NCBI RefSeq assembly: GCF_000972495.1
Contig: NZ_LATM01000009.1
Location: 62,001-126,000, forward strand
From: Hymenobacter terrenus
GTDB lineage: Bacteria; Bacteroidota; Bacteroidia; Cytophagales; Hymenobacteraceae
Reading direction: 5' to 3'
DNA: 64,000 nt
Every line of letters begins with the position of its first letter. Within the stretch, counting starts at the first letter, position 1. Below the pieces are notes generated by a model that was not told where the DNA came from, did not search any database, and saw only the letters and a list, made by a program, of their open reading frames with translations. A program made the position numbers and the translations under genes. Shown here in pieces: positions 50,447 through 59,083 of the stretch.

Positions 50447-52381
50447 ATGTTTACATCCCTACAAACCCAGCTGAAACGAGCCAGCCGGTGGTTACCAGTG
50501 GCATTGCTGCCGTTTGCAGCGCAAGCACAGATTAATTATGCGCCAAGCAATGCCCTTACCCTCGCCGGTACATACACTGATTTGGGAGCCACTGGCACGG
50601 CCATCGCAACGGCGAACAACGATGATGCGAACTCCGCTGCGCAGCCTATTGGGTTTAGCTTTAGCTTCAATGGCACGACGTTCACCGAGTTTGTTCTGAA
50701 CACAAACGGCCTGATTCGCTTGGGCAATGCGGCCCCCTCCGCCGCTGCCGCATTTCCGGCCTACGCCCAGGCTCCCGAAACCGGGCCTCTCCCCAGCAAC
50801 AATGCGGCGGATGTGAACCTGATTGCCCCTTTTAACGCGGACTTGGGTCCTGGCACCGCCGCCGGCACAGAGTACCGCGTGTTCACGAGCGGCACCGCGC
50901 CCAACCGCGTCTGCACCATTCAGTGGAAGAACGTCGCCGACAAGCCCCAAGCAATCGACGCAACTACTCCGGCCCTCATTGCAACCCAGCTGGCTAATTT
51001 TTCTTTTCAGGCGAAGCTCTACGAAGACTCCAACCGCATCGAGTTCGTATATGGTGCCGCTACCGCTGGCACCGGCACGGCCGCCGCTAAATACGTGGCG
51101 GTGGGCATTAAAGGCTCAGGCCCAACAGTGTCGGTAGTGGCTACGAAAACCTCGTCGTCTGCCTGGTCCACCACTACATTTACCACAGGCCCTTATCTTG
51201 CCCCCTCCGCTGGCAATGCCCACAACGTACGTCAAACTTTCTTGCCCGACGCCGGCCGCACCTACCGCTTTGTGCCGGGTCCACCTTGTGGCGACCCCAC
51301 TGCTGCTAGCATCGGCGCGAATAGCAACAGTATTCAGATCAGCTTTACCCCCGGCGGGGGCAATGTGAGCTACAACGTCACTTACACCGCCGGCGGCGCT
51401 ACTCAGACGCTGACTCCCGCCCCCACTGCCTCGCCCATTATCATCCCCGGCCTCCTGCCCGGCACCACCTACATTGTCACGCTGCAAAGCGTGTGTGCCA
51501 ATGGGGCGGGTGGTGTACTAACTGGACAGGTCACCACCACGGGTACGCCGGCGGCGGCGCCGTACGCGACGCTGCCCTACACGGAGAGCTTCGAAGGCCC
51601 CTGGGTCAATGGCTTGAGCACCCGCGACCTGCCCACCGCCAACTGGCGCAATGCCCCCGCCACCAGCGACAACTCCTGGCGCCGCGACGATGATGGCACT
51701 TCGGCCAACTGGCGCTTTTTAGTAGATGAAACCGGTCCTACTCCGCCCTACCCGACCCGCTTTAGCACGGGTGCTCACTCGGCCCGTTTCCATACATATG
51801 GCACAGCGCTAAATCAACAAGGCAAACTAGACCTGTATGTGAACCTGAGCGGCGCGGGCAGCAAAACCCTCAGCTTTGACTACATCAACCCCTCGGGCAC
51901 CGACAAGCTCGAGGTGCTCCTCAGCACCGACGGCGGCGCCACCTTCGCCGCCACGCCCGTGCTGACAGCCACCACCAGCACCACTTTCACACGCCAAACG
52001 GTGGCCCTGGCCGGCAACTCGGCCACCACCGTGATTCGCTTCCAGGCCACGTCCGACTTTGGCAACGATGACCTGGGCATCGACAACCTGCGCGTGGGCG
52101 TGCTCACCAGCACCCGCAACGAAGCCTTGGCTGCTACCGTGGACCTGTACCCCAACCCGGCCAGCCAGAGCTTCAAGCTGGTTCTGCCCGCTGGTAGCCT
52201 CAACACGGCCTCGGCTAGCATCACCAATGCTCTGGGCCAAGTGGTCCAAACACGTCAGTTGAAATCGTCTATCGCTGGCAGTACCATTGATTTCGATGTG
52301 AGCAACCTTGCAGCTGGGGTGTACTCGCTGCAATTAAAATCTGGTAACGACCTCGTTGTAAAGCGCATAGTAGTGGAATAA
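50447..52381 (+). CDS. T9SS type A sorting-domain protein with FN3 module
   Basis: 644 residues. Signal peptide ending FAAQAQ (about 29). An N-terminal beta-sandwich domain follows (about 30-275: PIGFSFSFNGTTFTEFVLNT, NGLIRLGN, IQWKNVADKPQAID). One fibronectin III domain spans about 278-370 (SIQISFTPGGGNVSYNVTYT, GLLPGTTYIVTLQSVC). A MAM/jelly-roll-like domain spans about 380-560 (YTESFEGPWVNGLSTRDLPT, SKTLSFDYINPSGTDKLEVL). The type A sorting domain closes the protein (VDLYPNPASQSFKLVLPAGS to VVKRIVVE). It is exported through T9SS to the surface or medium. Substrate or ligand unknown. A gutted tandem copy lies just upstream. Confidence 0.9.
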   Translation: MFTSLQTQLKRASRWLPVALLPFAAQAQINYAPSNALTLAGTYTDLGATGTAIATANNDDANSAAQPIGFSFSFNGTTFTEFVLNTNGLIRLGNAAPSAAAAFPAYAQAPETGPLPSNNAADVNLIAPFNADLGPGTAAGTEYRVFTSGTAPNRVCTIQWKNVADKPQAIDATTPALIATQLANFSFQAKLYEDSNRIEFVYGAATAGTGTAAAKYVAVGIKGSGPTVSVVATKTSSSAWSTTTFTTGPYLAPSAGNAHNVRQTFLPDAGRTYRFVPGPPCGDPTAASIGANSNSIQISFTPGGGNVSYNVTYTAGGATQTLTPAPTASPIIIPGLLPGTTYIVTLQSVCANGAGGVLTGQVTTTGTPAAAPYATLPYTESFEGPWVNGLSTRDLPTANWRNAPATSDNSWRRDDDGTSANWRFLVDETGPTPPYPTRFSTGAHSARFHTYGTALNQQGKLDLYVNLSGAGSKTLSFDYINPSGTDKLEVLLSTDGGATFAATPVLTATTSTTFTRQTVALAGNSATTVIRFQATSDFGNDDLGIDNLRVGVLTSTRNEALAATVDLYPNPASQSFKLVLPAGSLNTASASITNALGQVVQTRQLKSSIAGSTIDFDVSNLAAGVYSLQLKSGNDLVVKRIVVE

Positions 52382-52392
52382 CCTACCGCCAC

Positions 52393-52457
52393 AACATTCT
52401 TTCACAAATAAGAAGGGCGGCCCACTGGGCCGCCCTTCTTATTTGTGAAAGAATGTT
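52393..52457. terminator. Perfect 65-nt palindrome, terminator of the intact T9SS gene
   Basis: 32-base arms, exactly complementary around a single central base at 52425. The core is AAGGGCGGCCC-ACT-GGGCCGCCCTT, flanked by CACAAATAAG/CTTATTTGTG and AACATTCTTT/AAAGAATGTT. It lies 12 bases past the stop and is much longer than a normal terminator. The remaining 52458-52687 shows no gene. Confidence 0.85.
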
Positions 52458-52687
52458 TCGCTACCGTTCACGCAGACGCAATAGAGAGCCTCACCAAAGC
52501 TGACGGGACTTTTTGCCATTTTGTATTTATCCAGTAAATTCCCTGGAGCAACGCGAATAGTTAGCTATACGACTCCTATACGCTGCCTATACTCTTCGTT
52601 CGCTCAAAGCCGCAGCTAACTGCTTGATGGCGGTGCTAGTCGTTTTTGTATAAAAGCAAGCCGGCCGTGGCTATCATATGGTGGCGC

Positions 52688-53686
52688 TCAGCTAATCGGC
52701 ACCTTGCGTAAGATAGCCTCAATCAAATCCTGGGTGCGGATGCCGTCGGCTTCCGCCTCGTAGGTGAGGAGGATGCGGTGGTTGAGCACATCGGCGGCTA
52801 CTTCCTTGATGTCTTCGGGTAGCACATAGTCGCGGCCTTCTAGGTAGGCGACGGCTTTGGAGGCGCGGTGCAGGGCAATACTGGCGCGTGGGCTGGCGCC
52901 GAACTGCACGGCCTGGGCAAATTCGGGCAAATCATATTCGGCGGGCCGACGGGTGGCAAACACCAGCTCGATGAGGTACTTCTCCAGGGTGTCAGAAATT
53001 TGCACCTGATTGATTTGTTGGCGAATGCCAAAGATATCTGCTTGGGTAAGCACGGGCTGCACGTCTTCCACGAAGCTGAGGTTGGCCATGCGGCGCATTA
53101 CTTCCAGCTCGTCGGCTTTTTTGAGGTAGTCGACGTGCACCTTCAGCATAAACCGGTCGACCTGGGCCTCGGGCAAGGGATAGGTGCCCTCCTGTTCCAC
53201 GGGGTTTTGGGTGGCCAGCACCAGGAAGGGCAAGTCGAGTGGGTAGGTGGTTTCGCCGATGGTAACCTGCTTTTCCTGCATGGCTTCGAGTAGGGCGCTC
53301 TGCACCTTCGCAGGCGAGCGGTTGATTTCATCAGCCAGCACGAGGTTGGCAAAAATCGGCCCTTTCTTCACCTCGAATATCGACTGATTCTGGTTGTAAA
53401 TCATGGTGCCCACCAGGTCCGAGGGCAGCAGGTCGGGGGTGAACTGCACGCGCTGAAAGTGCAGGTGCAGCACCTTGGCCAACGTAGAGATGGTGAGAGT
53501 TTTAGCCAGACCCGGCACACCTTCGAGCAAGATGTGCCCGCCCGTGAATAAGCCGATGAGCAAACGCGTGAGCAGGGGCTGCTGGCCCACTACCACCTTG
53601 CCCATTTCGGCAAATACCTGGCGAATGAGCGGATGATAATCGAGGGGGGAGCCCGGCGGCACGGGCGCATCGGAAGCGGGAAACAT
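52688..53686 (-). CDS. MoxR family AAA+ ATPase
   Basis: 332 residues from the ATG at 53686 (MFPASDAPVPPGSPLDYH); the longer frame to 53776 is doubtful. AAA+ core: VVVGQQPLLTRLLIGLFTGG, Walker A LLEGVPGLAKTLTISTLAKV, Walker B LVLADEINRSPAKVQSALLE, sensor LVLATQNPVEQEGTYPLPEA and arginine-finger region FGASPRASIALHRASKAVAY. MoxR ATPases act as chaperones for activating partner proteins, usually with a neighbouring VWA-domain gene; none is seen here. A small inverted repeat lies upstream at 53782-53801. Confidence 0.93.
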   Translation of the reverse strand: MFPASDAPVPPGSPLDYHPLIRQVFAEMGKVVVGQQPLLTRLLIGLFTGGHILLEGVPGLAKTLTISTLAKVLHLHFQRVQFTPDLLPSDLVGTMIYNQNQSIFEVKKGPIFANLVLADEINRSPAKVQSALLEAMQEKQVTIGETTYPLDLPFLVLATQNPVEQEGTYPLPEAQVDRFMLKVHVDYLKKADELEVMRRMANLSFVEDVQPVLTQADIFGIRQQINQVQISDTLEKYLIELVFATRRPAEYDLPEFAQAVQFGASPRASIALHRASKAVAYLEGRDYVLPEDIKEVAADVLNHRILLTYEAEADGIRTQDLIEAILRKVPIS

Positions 53687-53781
53687 AGGCAGCGACGAGC
53701 AAAACAATGAATGCAAGGTAGGCACAAGGCTGGCGTGTGGGCTGCGGAAGCCCAAAGTATGCCCACCACAAGTCATCCACT

Positions 53782-53801
53782 AAAATACCGACCAGTATTT
53801 T
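53782..53801. promoter_or_regulatory. Inverted repeat AAAATAC-CGACCA-GTATTTT upstream of moxR
   Basis: Perfect 7-base arms, 96-115 bases before the moxR ATG, in the 413-base gap between moxR and the exosortase gene. I see no gene or other clear signal in the rest of that gap (53687-54099). Confidence 0.35.
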
Positions 53802-54099
53802 CAAGGAAAAAGGCTTGCGGTACTACTTCTAACCCCCAGTGCGAATTATGACAACTCTCAATAGCGTGAAGCCCTATCTAGTTGCTTGAAATCGCACGCC
53901 TCCCCATCTGTAAGGCTTATTCTATAGGATTACCTCTCTTCGGGATGGCGTGTCGCTGCTGCGAGCCGGTGGCATTAGGCACTTGTATAATCGCTGCAAG
54001 GAGGGCTGGTTCACACTAGCATCGCTCAAAACTTTAGACGATAGCCATTTCAGTCACAGAGGCGCTTCTTTTTACAATTTTATTGCTTTCTTTCGTCTT

Positions 54100-54642
54100 A
54101 TGGAAACTAAATACTCTGGCCTGGCCGTGGCTTCCGGCAACCGTCTGCTATTTCGCTTCCTGCTCGTGGCAGCTGGCATGTACCTGGCGTGGTTTTTCGG
54201 CTATGAGCAATGGCTGGCCCACGACGGTCGGCTGGACAAGGCGCTTTGTGCTCAAATCACGGCGGCGAGCATGGTCATTCTGCAGGTTCTGGGCTTCGCG
54301 GCCACCATCAGCCCTGGCTTCAATCAGCTGCTGCTTATGAACGGCCAGCCGGCCGTCGTAGTCGGAGCACCCTGCAACGGGCTGGTGCTATACGCCTTAT
54401 TCGGTGGCTTCGTGCTGGCATTTCCCGGCCCCTGGCGGCGCAAGCTGTGGTTCATTCCGGCAGGCATCTTACTCATCTGGGTGCTGAACGTACTACGCGT
54501 GGCTGCCCTCGCCCTTAATCACCACTACGCCCACCGCACGGTTGATTTCAACCATCACTACACGTTCACCTTCGTGGTGTATAGCTGCATCTTCGGGTTG
54601 TGGATGCTCTGGGCGCGCCGCCTGGCCGTGCCCGCGCACTAG
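54100..54642 (+). CDS. xrtX: Exosortase X (XrtX)
   Basis: 180 residues from the ATG at 54100 (METKYSGLAVASGNRLLF); the upstream frame is not family-like. Several membrane helices carry the exosortase catalytic triad: Cys92 in VVGAPCNGLVLYALFGGF, Arg133 in WVLNVLRVAALAL, and His in DFNHHYTFTFVVY (about 152-153). Exosortases are inner-membrane transpeptidase-like enzymes that cut C-terminal sorting signals of exported proteins, often linked to exopolysaccharide. The XrtX type is known from Bacteroidota such as Hymenobacter and is smaller than XrtA. It is 21 bases before its usual partner gene. No target protein is recognised in the window. Confidence 0.86.
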   Translation: METKYSGLAVASGNRLLFRFLLVAAGMYLAWFFGYEQWLAHDGRLDKALCAQITAASMVILQVLGFAATISPGFNQLLLMNGQPAVVVGAPCNGLVLYALFGGFVLAFPGPWRRKLWFIPAGILLIWVLNVLRVAALALNHHYAHRTVDFNHHYTFTFVVYSCIFGLWMLWARRLAVPAH

Positions 54643-54663
54643 CCACCCCCAATTACCTCCTCT

Positions 54664-55176
54664 GTGCTTCCTCAGTCTACGCTCTCGACTGCCAACACCC
54701 GCCAGCCCACCGGGGCAGGGCGCTGGCTGCTCGTAGGGTTGCTGCTAATCGCGCTGCTGTTGATTGGCGTTTATAATGACCCCATCCTGACGGTACTCAC
54801 CATGCTTTGGCAGAAGCTGCTGGCGGCGGTTGGGCTGCGCCAGCTAGCCGAGGCCATGCAAAAAGGCATTAACGGTGGCATCACCAAGCGGCTGCTGCCT
54901 GCGGTGGCTACTTACGCGGGTCTTTACCTGAGCATTTGCCTGCTGTTGCTGCGACTATTGCTGCCTACGGCTGCTCAGTGGCACTTGGTGCTGCGCCTCT
55001 ATGCCGGAGCGTTGGCAGTGTATGTTGCCATCGTATTGCTAGGTAAGGTCGCCAATGATGCAGCCTGGGCATACCGGCTCAGCCGTCAACTCCTCGATTT
55101 CATCGTAAGCCCCATCCCAGTCGCCGGGCTTTACATTCTGCTGCGAGTCGGTTTTGCCCCCCAACGCCGCTTCTAG
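54664..55176 (+). CDS. XrtX-associated membrane protein
   Basis: 170 residues with about four membrane helices: WLLVGLLLIALLLIGVYND (about 20-38), YAGLYLSICLLLLRLLLP (about 81-98), LVLRLYAGALAVYVAIVLLG (about 104-123) and FIVSPIPVAGLYILLRVGF (about 146-164). A helical loop with LWQKLLAAVGLRQLAEAM precedes the second helix. The size, topology and place right after XrtX match the family named for this association. Role unknown; it may help XrtX hold or present its substrate. Confidence 0.75.
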   Translation: MLPQSTLSTANTRQPTGAGRWLLVGLLLIALLLIGVYNDPILTVLTMLWQKLLAAVGLRQLAEAMQKGINGGITKRLLPAVATYAGLYLSICLLLLRLLLPTAAQWHLVLRLYAGALAVYVAIVLLGKVANDAAWAYRLSRQLLDFIVSPIPVAGLYILLRVGFAPQRRF

Positions 55177-55250
55177 TAGTTGTGAAATTATCAGAAAGAA
55201 CCCAAGCCTAGCATTCCCTAAAGCCTTACTCATTGCCTTTTATTTTTCTC

Positions 55251-55291
55251 AAAAAAGAAGCCCTTTGCTTACTGCAAAGGGCTTCTTTTTT
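55251..55291 (-). terminator. Terminator after tRNA-Leu
   Basis: Perfect 18-bp arms AAAAAAGAAGCCCTTTGC and complement around TTACT, with T run, directly after the tRNA 3' end on the minus strand. Confidence 0.93.
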
Positions 55292-55292
55292 G

Positions 55293-55375
55293 TACCAGAG
55301 ACGGGACTCGAACCCGTACGTCCGTGAAGACAAGGGATTTTAAGTCCCTCGTGGCTACCATTACACCACTCTGGC
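55293..55375 (-). tRNA. tRNA-Leu (anticodon TAA)
   Basis: 83 nt. Acceptor stem GCCAGAG/CTCTGGT; anticodon stem AGGGA/TCCCT with loop CTTAAAA, so anticodon TAA; a long variable arm (class II, GTC...GAC stem); T arm ACGGG-TTCGAGT-CCCGT. CCA is not fully encoded. Its first 15 bases overlap the 3' end of the HNH gene. Confidence 0.95.
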
Positions 55376-55841
55376 TGAGCGCTTTAACTGATTCTTGCCC
55401 CGATACGAATTAGTTTGTGCGTGGCAATTAGGGCAAAGTAACTGCAAATTTTGCAACCGATGGTCATTATTCAGGCCATTAAGATGATGAAGTTCCAGCG
55501 GAATTGGTTGGGCCTGCCATTCTTGCAAGCCGCAATTTTCACAACGGTGCTCTTTCAATTTTTCCTTCAGCAGGCGCTTTCTTAAACTATGCGTGAAGCG
55601 ATAAGTAGAATGCTCTATTAAGGCCTGTTTGCCAACAGCACGGTATTGCGGCCCTTTATTCCAGGCAGCACCAGTGAAATGACTCGTGTCGACGCCGTAA
55701 GCTTTAATCTTTTCCTGAACCGTCTTTATAGTTGCCACCTGCTGGTACAAGACCTAATTTCACGATGACTTGAGCCATCGACAAACTATTAGCCACAGCG
55801 CCCCGAAGGGCTAGTTCAGTGACTTTGCTGGAACGTGCCAT
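55361..55841 (-). pseudogene. HNH endonuclease, frameshifted, between two tRNA genes
   Basis: The product can be read from ATG 55841 as MARSSKVTELALRGAVANSL, SMAQVIVKLGLVPAGGNYK, then one extra base at about 55724 shifts the frame. It continues TVQEKIKAYGVDTSHFTGAA to KNQLKRSARVV at 55361. The C-terminal HNH core is complete: CENCG, LELHHLNGLNNDHRLQNLQL, LCPNCHAQTNSYRGKN. The joined protein (about 159 residues) matches the HTH-plus-HNH proteins that occur as stand-alone or homing-like nucleases. Both halves are conserved, so the break is recent or an error. The second frame could be expressed only from a TTG at 55750. Its stop codon lies inside tRNA-Leu. Confidence 0.88.
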
Positions 55842-55846
55842 AGAAA

Positions 55847-55886
55847 AATAAAAAAGACGTTGCTTTACCGCAACGTCTTTTTATTT
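55847..55886 (-). terminator. Terminator after tRNA-Gly
   Basis: AAAAAGACGTTGC/GCAACGTCTTTTT with a short loop and flanking A/T runs, 3 bases past the tRNA-Gly end and just before the HNH start codon on the minus strand. Confidence 0.9.
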
Positions 55887-55888
55887 AT

Positions 55889-55964
55889 TGGAGCGGGAGA
55901 CGAGGTTCGAACTCGCGACCTCGACCTTGGCAAGGTCGCGCTCTACCAACTGAGCTACTCTCGC
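55889..55964 (-). tRNA. tRNA-Gly (anticodon GCC)
   Basis: 76 nt with encoded CCA. Anticodon stem CGACC/GGTCG, loop TTGCCAA, anticodon GCC; D arm GCTCAGTTGGTAGAGC; T arm GCGAG-TTCGAAC-CTCGT. The acceptor stem GCGAGAG/CTCCCGC has an A4-C69 mismatch where GCGGGAG would pair fully. Confidence 0.95.
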
Positions 55965-56095
55965 GGAAAATTCATTGCTATTGGTGTAGCGCTGAATTCT
56001 TCGACAAAGGTAAGGACATTTTTTGGCGAAGCAAGTAGTGCAGGTGGAAATTTTTACTACTGGGGCGCTTTTGCTTCATTTTCAGGCCGAAAATT

Positions 56096-58927
56096 TTATG
56101 ATTTGGCCAGGGTCAGCTTCAACTCATTTAGTTTCATTAGCGCCTCAATCGGGGTCAGGGTGTTGATGTCGAGGTGCTGCAGCAGCTCGCGGATACGCTC
56201 CAGGGCCGGGTCCGACGGCTCGAACATGCTGAGCTGTACGGTGGGGCGCGGCGCGGTGGCCACCGCCGTAGTAGCCCGAGGACGCGGAACCGCAACGGCC
56301 ACCTCCTCTTCCGGCGCCGAAACCGTTTCTGCTGTGCTCAGGGCTCCGTTACTCGATAGACGCTGGCCACGGCCTTTAGGATTGGCTAAGTCACCCAGCA
56401 GGTCGTCGAATTCGGTAGGCATGTCATCTTCCGCGCCGGCGCTGGTGCGCTCCATTTCGAGGTGGTGCATGATTTCATTGGCGCGCAGGACCACCGAAGT
56501 TGGCATGCCTGCCAGCCGTGCCACGTGAATACCGAAACTGTGCTCCGAACCTCCCGCGTGCAGCTTACGCAGGAAAAGGATGCGGCCATCAGACTCCTTC
56601 ACCGCCACGTTGTAGTTGCGAACGCGCGGGCATTCGTCGGCTAATTGGTTCAACTCGTGGTAATGGGTTGCAAACAGCGTCTTAGCCTTGGCTTTGGGGT
56701 TGTTGTGCAGATGCTCCACAATGGCCCAGGCGATGCTGATGCCGTCATAAGTGCTGGTGCCTCGGCCGATTTCGTCCATCAGCACGAGGCTTCTATCCGA
56801 AAGATTATTCAGGATGGAGGCCGTTTCCGTCATCTCCACCATGAAGGTACTTTCGCCCTTGCTTAGGTTGTCAGAGGCGCCAACGCGGGTAAAAATCTTA
56901 TCGATGATACCCACCGTGGCCGCCTCGGCGGGCACAAAGGAGCCAATTTGGGCCAGGAGCACGATGAGGGCCGTCTGGCGGAGCAAAGCAGACTTACCGG
57001 CCATATTAGGCCCCGTTATCACCACGATTTGCTGGTCGTGCTGGTCGAGGCAGATATCGTTCGGAATGTAGCTTTCGCCGGGCGGCAGCTGGCGCTCGAT
57101 GACCGGGTGACGCCCGGCGTGAATGTCGAGCACGGTGCCGTCGTTCACCACTGGCTGCACATAGCGCTGCTGCCGCGCCGTGAGGGCAAAGCTGGCCAGG
57201 CAATCCGTCACACCAATGGCGCGGGCATTCTGCTGAATGTGCGGCACAAAATCCAGTGCCGCTAGCACCAAATCATTGTAAATCCGCTGTTCAATGACAA
57301 ACAGGCGCTCTTCGGCGTTAAGGATTTTCTCCTCGTAGGTTTTTAGCTCCTCGGTTACGTAGCGCTCGGCATTCACCAACGTTTGCTTCCGAATCCACTC
57401 TGCAGGCACCTTGTCTTTATGCGCGTTAGTAACTTCGAGGTAGTAGCCAAACACTTTGTTATAAGCCACTTTCAACGACGAAATACCGGTATTGCGCTGC
57501 TCACGCTGCTGGAGTTGCAACAGGTAGTCTTTACCGGAAAAAGCCAGGGCACGCAGCTCGTCCAGCTCCGCATCGACGCCCGAGTTCAGCACGCCACCCT
57601 GGTTGGTGAGCAGGGGCGCATCGGGTTTGATTTTGGTAATGATTTCCTGACGCAGGTTGGTGCAGGGATTGAGCTGGTCGGCCAGCTTCACGAGGGCACG
57701 GACGCCGGAGGCGGCCAGGCGCTCGCGCATGGGCGCAATGGCTTCGAGGGCCCGGGCCAGCTGCAACAGCTCACGTGGGTTCACGCGGCGCACGGCCACT
57801 TTGCTGATGAGGCGCTCCAAGTCGTTAATTTGGCGCAGGTGTTGGGTAAGGTCGCCCAACAACTCTTCATCGGCGACCAACGCGGCCACGGTATCGAGTC
57901 GGCGCTGAATCTGACTTACCTCCTTCAGGGGCAGCACTATCCACTTGCGCAGCAGGCGGGCCCCCATGGGCGTCAGCGTCTGGTCGAGCACATCGATGAG
58001 GGGCACGCCGCCGGGGTGCTGGGCCTGCACTAGCTCCAGATTGCGCACCGTGAACCGGTCGAGCCACACGTACTTATCTTCTTCCAAACGACCTAGACTG
58101 GCAATGTGGCCGAGGTCGGAGTGCTTGGTTTCGGCAAGGTAGTGCAGGATGCAGCCTGCGGCCACGATGCCTTCCTTCAGCGTGTCAACCCCGAAGCCCT
58201 TCAAGGACGTGGTGTTGAAGTGGCGGGTGAGGGTATCGTGGGCGTAGTCGTTGCCGAAAATCCACTCGTCCAGGGCATAGGTACAGTAATCGGGGCCGAA
58301 GTGCTGCTCGAACTCGCCGCGGCTCTTCTTGCAGAACAGCACCTCGGCGGGGCTGAAATTTTGGAGTAGCTTGCCCAGATACTCAATAGTGCCCTGGGCT
58401 ACCAGAAACTCTCCGGTGCTGATGTCGAGGAAGGAAATACCAGCTTCTGCCTTGCCGAAATGAATGGCAGCGAGGTAGTTATTGGCGCGGCGCTCTAGCA
58501 CGTTGTCGTGCATGCTCACGCCAGGCGTCACCAGTTCCGTGATGCCACGCTTCACTAAGCCCTTGGCTGCTTTGGGGTCTTCGAGCTGGTCGCAGATGGC
58601 CACGCGCTGGCCGGCGCGGACGAGCTTGGGCAGGTAGTTGTCGAGAGCGTGGTGCGGGAAGCCGGCGAGGGGAATTTCGTTGGGCGTGCCACCACCACGC
58701 TTGGTGAGCGTGATATCGAGAATGCGGCTGGCCGTGACGGCATCCTCGCCGAAGGTTTCGTAGAAGTCGCCCACCCGGAACAGCAATACCGCGCCGGGGT
58801 GCTGCTGCTTGAGTAGGTAGTATTGTTTCATCAAGGGCGTATCGACGGGCGAACCAGGGGTAATATGGTCGGGCCCAACGGACTTGATAACGAATTCTTT
58901 TTTAGGTGCAGACAAAGCAAAGTGCAC
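56096..58927 (-). CDS. mutS: DNA mismatch repair protein MutS
   Basis: 943 residues, full length. Mismatch-recognition domain: [20 protein letters not shown] and [20 protein letters not shown] with the Phe-x-Glu wedge. Core lever/clamp domains follow ([19 protein letters not shown]). ATPase: Walker [21 protein letters not shown] (about 640), Walker [21 protein letters not shown] (about 714), [20 protein letters not shown]. The C-terminal helical tail includes an Ala/Val-rich linker (about 860-900). The start given is a GTG at 58927; an ATG at 58831 would remove the first residues of domain I, so the GTG is preferred. The GTG touches a 17-bp dyad also found before the divergent methyltransferase gene. 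Confidence 0.96.
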   Translation of the reverse strand: MHFALSAPKKEFVIKSVGPDHITPGSPVDTPLMKQYYLLKQQHPGAVLLFRVGDFYETFGEDAVTASRILDITLTKRGGGTPNEIPLAGFPHHALDNYLPKLVRAGQRVAICDQLEDPKAAKGLVKRGITELVTPGVSMHDNVLERRANNYLAAIHFGKAEAGISFLDISTGEFLVAQGTIEYLGKLLQNFSPAEVLFCKKSRGEFEQHFGPDYCTYALDEWIFGNDYAHDTLTRHFNTTSLKGFGVDTLKEGIVAAGCILHYLAETKHSDLGHIASLGRLEEDKYVWLDRFTVRNLELVQAQHPGGVPLIDVLDQTLTPMGARLLRKWIVLPLKEVSQIQRRLDTVAALVADEELLGDLTQHLRQINDLERLISKVAVRRVNPRELLQLARALEAIAPMRERLAASGVRALVKLADQLNPCTNLRQEIITKIKPDAPLLTNQGGVLNSGVDAELDELRALAFSGKDYLLQLQQREQRNTGISSLKVAYNKVFGYYLEVTNAHKDKVPAEWIRKQTLVNAERYVTEELKTYEEKILNAEERLFVIEQRIYNDLVLAALDFVPHIQQNARAIGVTDCLASFALTARQQRYVQPVVNDGTVLDIHAGRHPVIERQLPPGESYIPNDICLDQHDQQIVVITGPNMAGKSALLRQTALIVLLAQIGSFVPAEAATVGIIDKIFTRVGASDNLSKGESTFMVEMTETASILNNLSDRSLVLMDEIGRGTSTYDGISIAWAIVEHLHNNPKAKAKTLFATHYHELNQLADECPRVRNYNVAVKESDGRILFLRKLHAGGSEHSFGIHVARLAGMPTSVVLRANEIMHHLEMERTSAGAEDDMPTEFDDLLGDLANPKGRGQRLSSNGALSTAETVSAPEEEVAVAVPRPRATTAVATAPRPTVQLSMFEPSDPALERIRELLQHLDINTLTPIEALMKLNELKLTLAKS

Positions 58928-58943
58928 GAACTTTGTGGTTCGC
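58927..58943. promoter_or_regulatory. 17-bp dyad before mutS
   Basis: CGAACTTTGTGGTTCGC. It contains CGAAC and GTTCG around six bases. The exact reverse complement lies at 59055-59071 before the divergent methyltransferase gene. It overlaps the proposed mutS GTG by one base. Confidence 0.6.
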
Positions 58944-59054
58944 GATTTTGGAAAGTGAATAAGTAGGGCGCAGCCGGACTAGCACCAGAACGGGGGCTTT
59001 TTCCTGGTTCCAGCCACTTCCGACGCACCAGCCGTTTTAACTCAAACCGACAAT

Positions 59055-59071
59055 GCGAACCACAAAGTTCG
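59055..59071. promoter_or_regulatory. 17-bp dyad before the TrmH-family gene
   Basis: GCGAACCACAAAGTTCG, identical to the mutS-side site when each is read towards its own gene. It ends 12 bases before the ATG at 59084. Confidence 0.6.
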
Positions 59072-59083
59072 CGGTATTTAAGC

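Noticed and set aside
58927..59071. Calling the mutS dyads LexA boxes
   Set aside because: Half-sites are similar to GAAC/GTTC boxes but the spacing is six bases, no lexA is in the window, and no LexA motif is established for this group to my knowledge.
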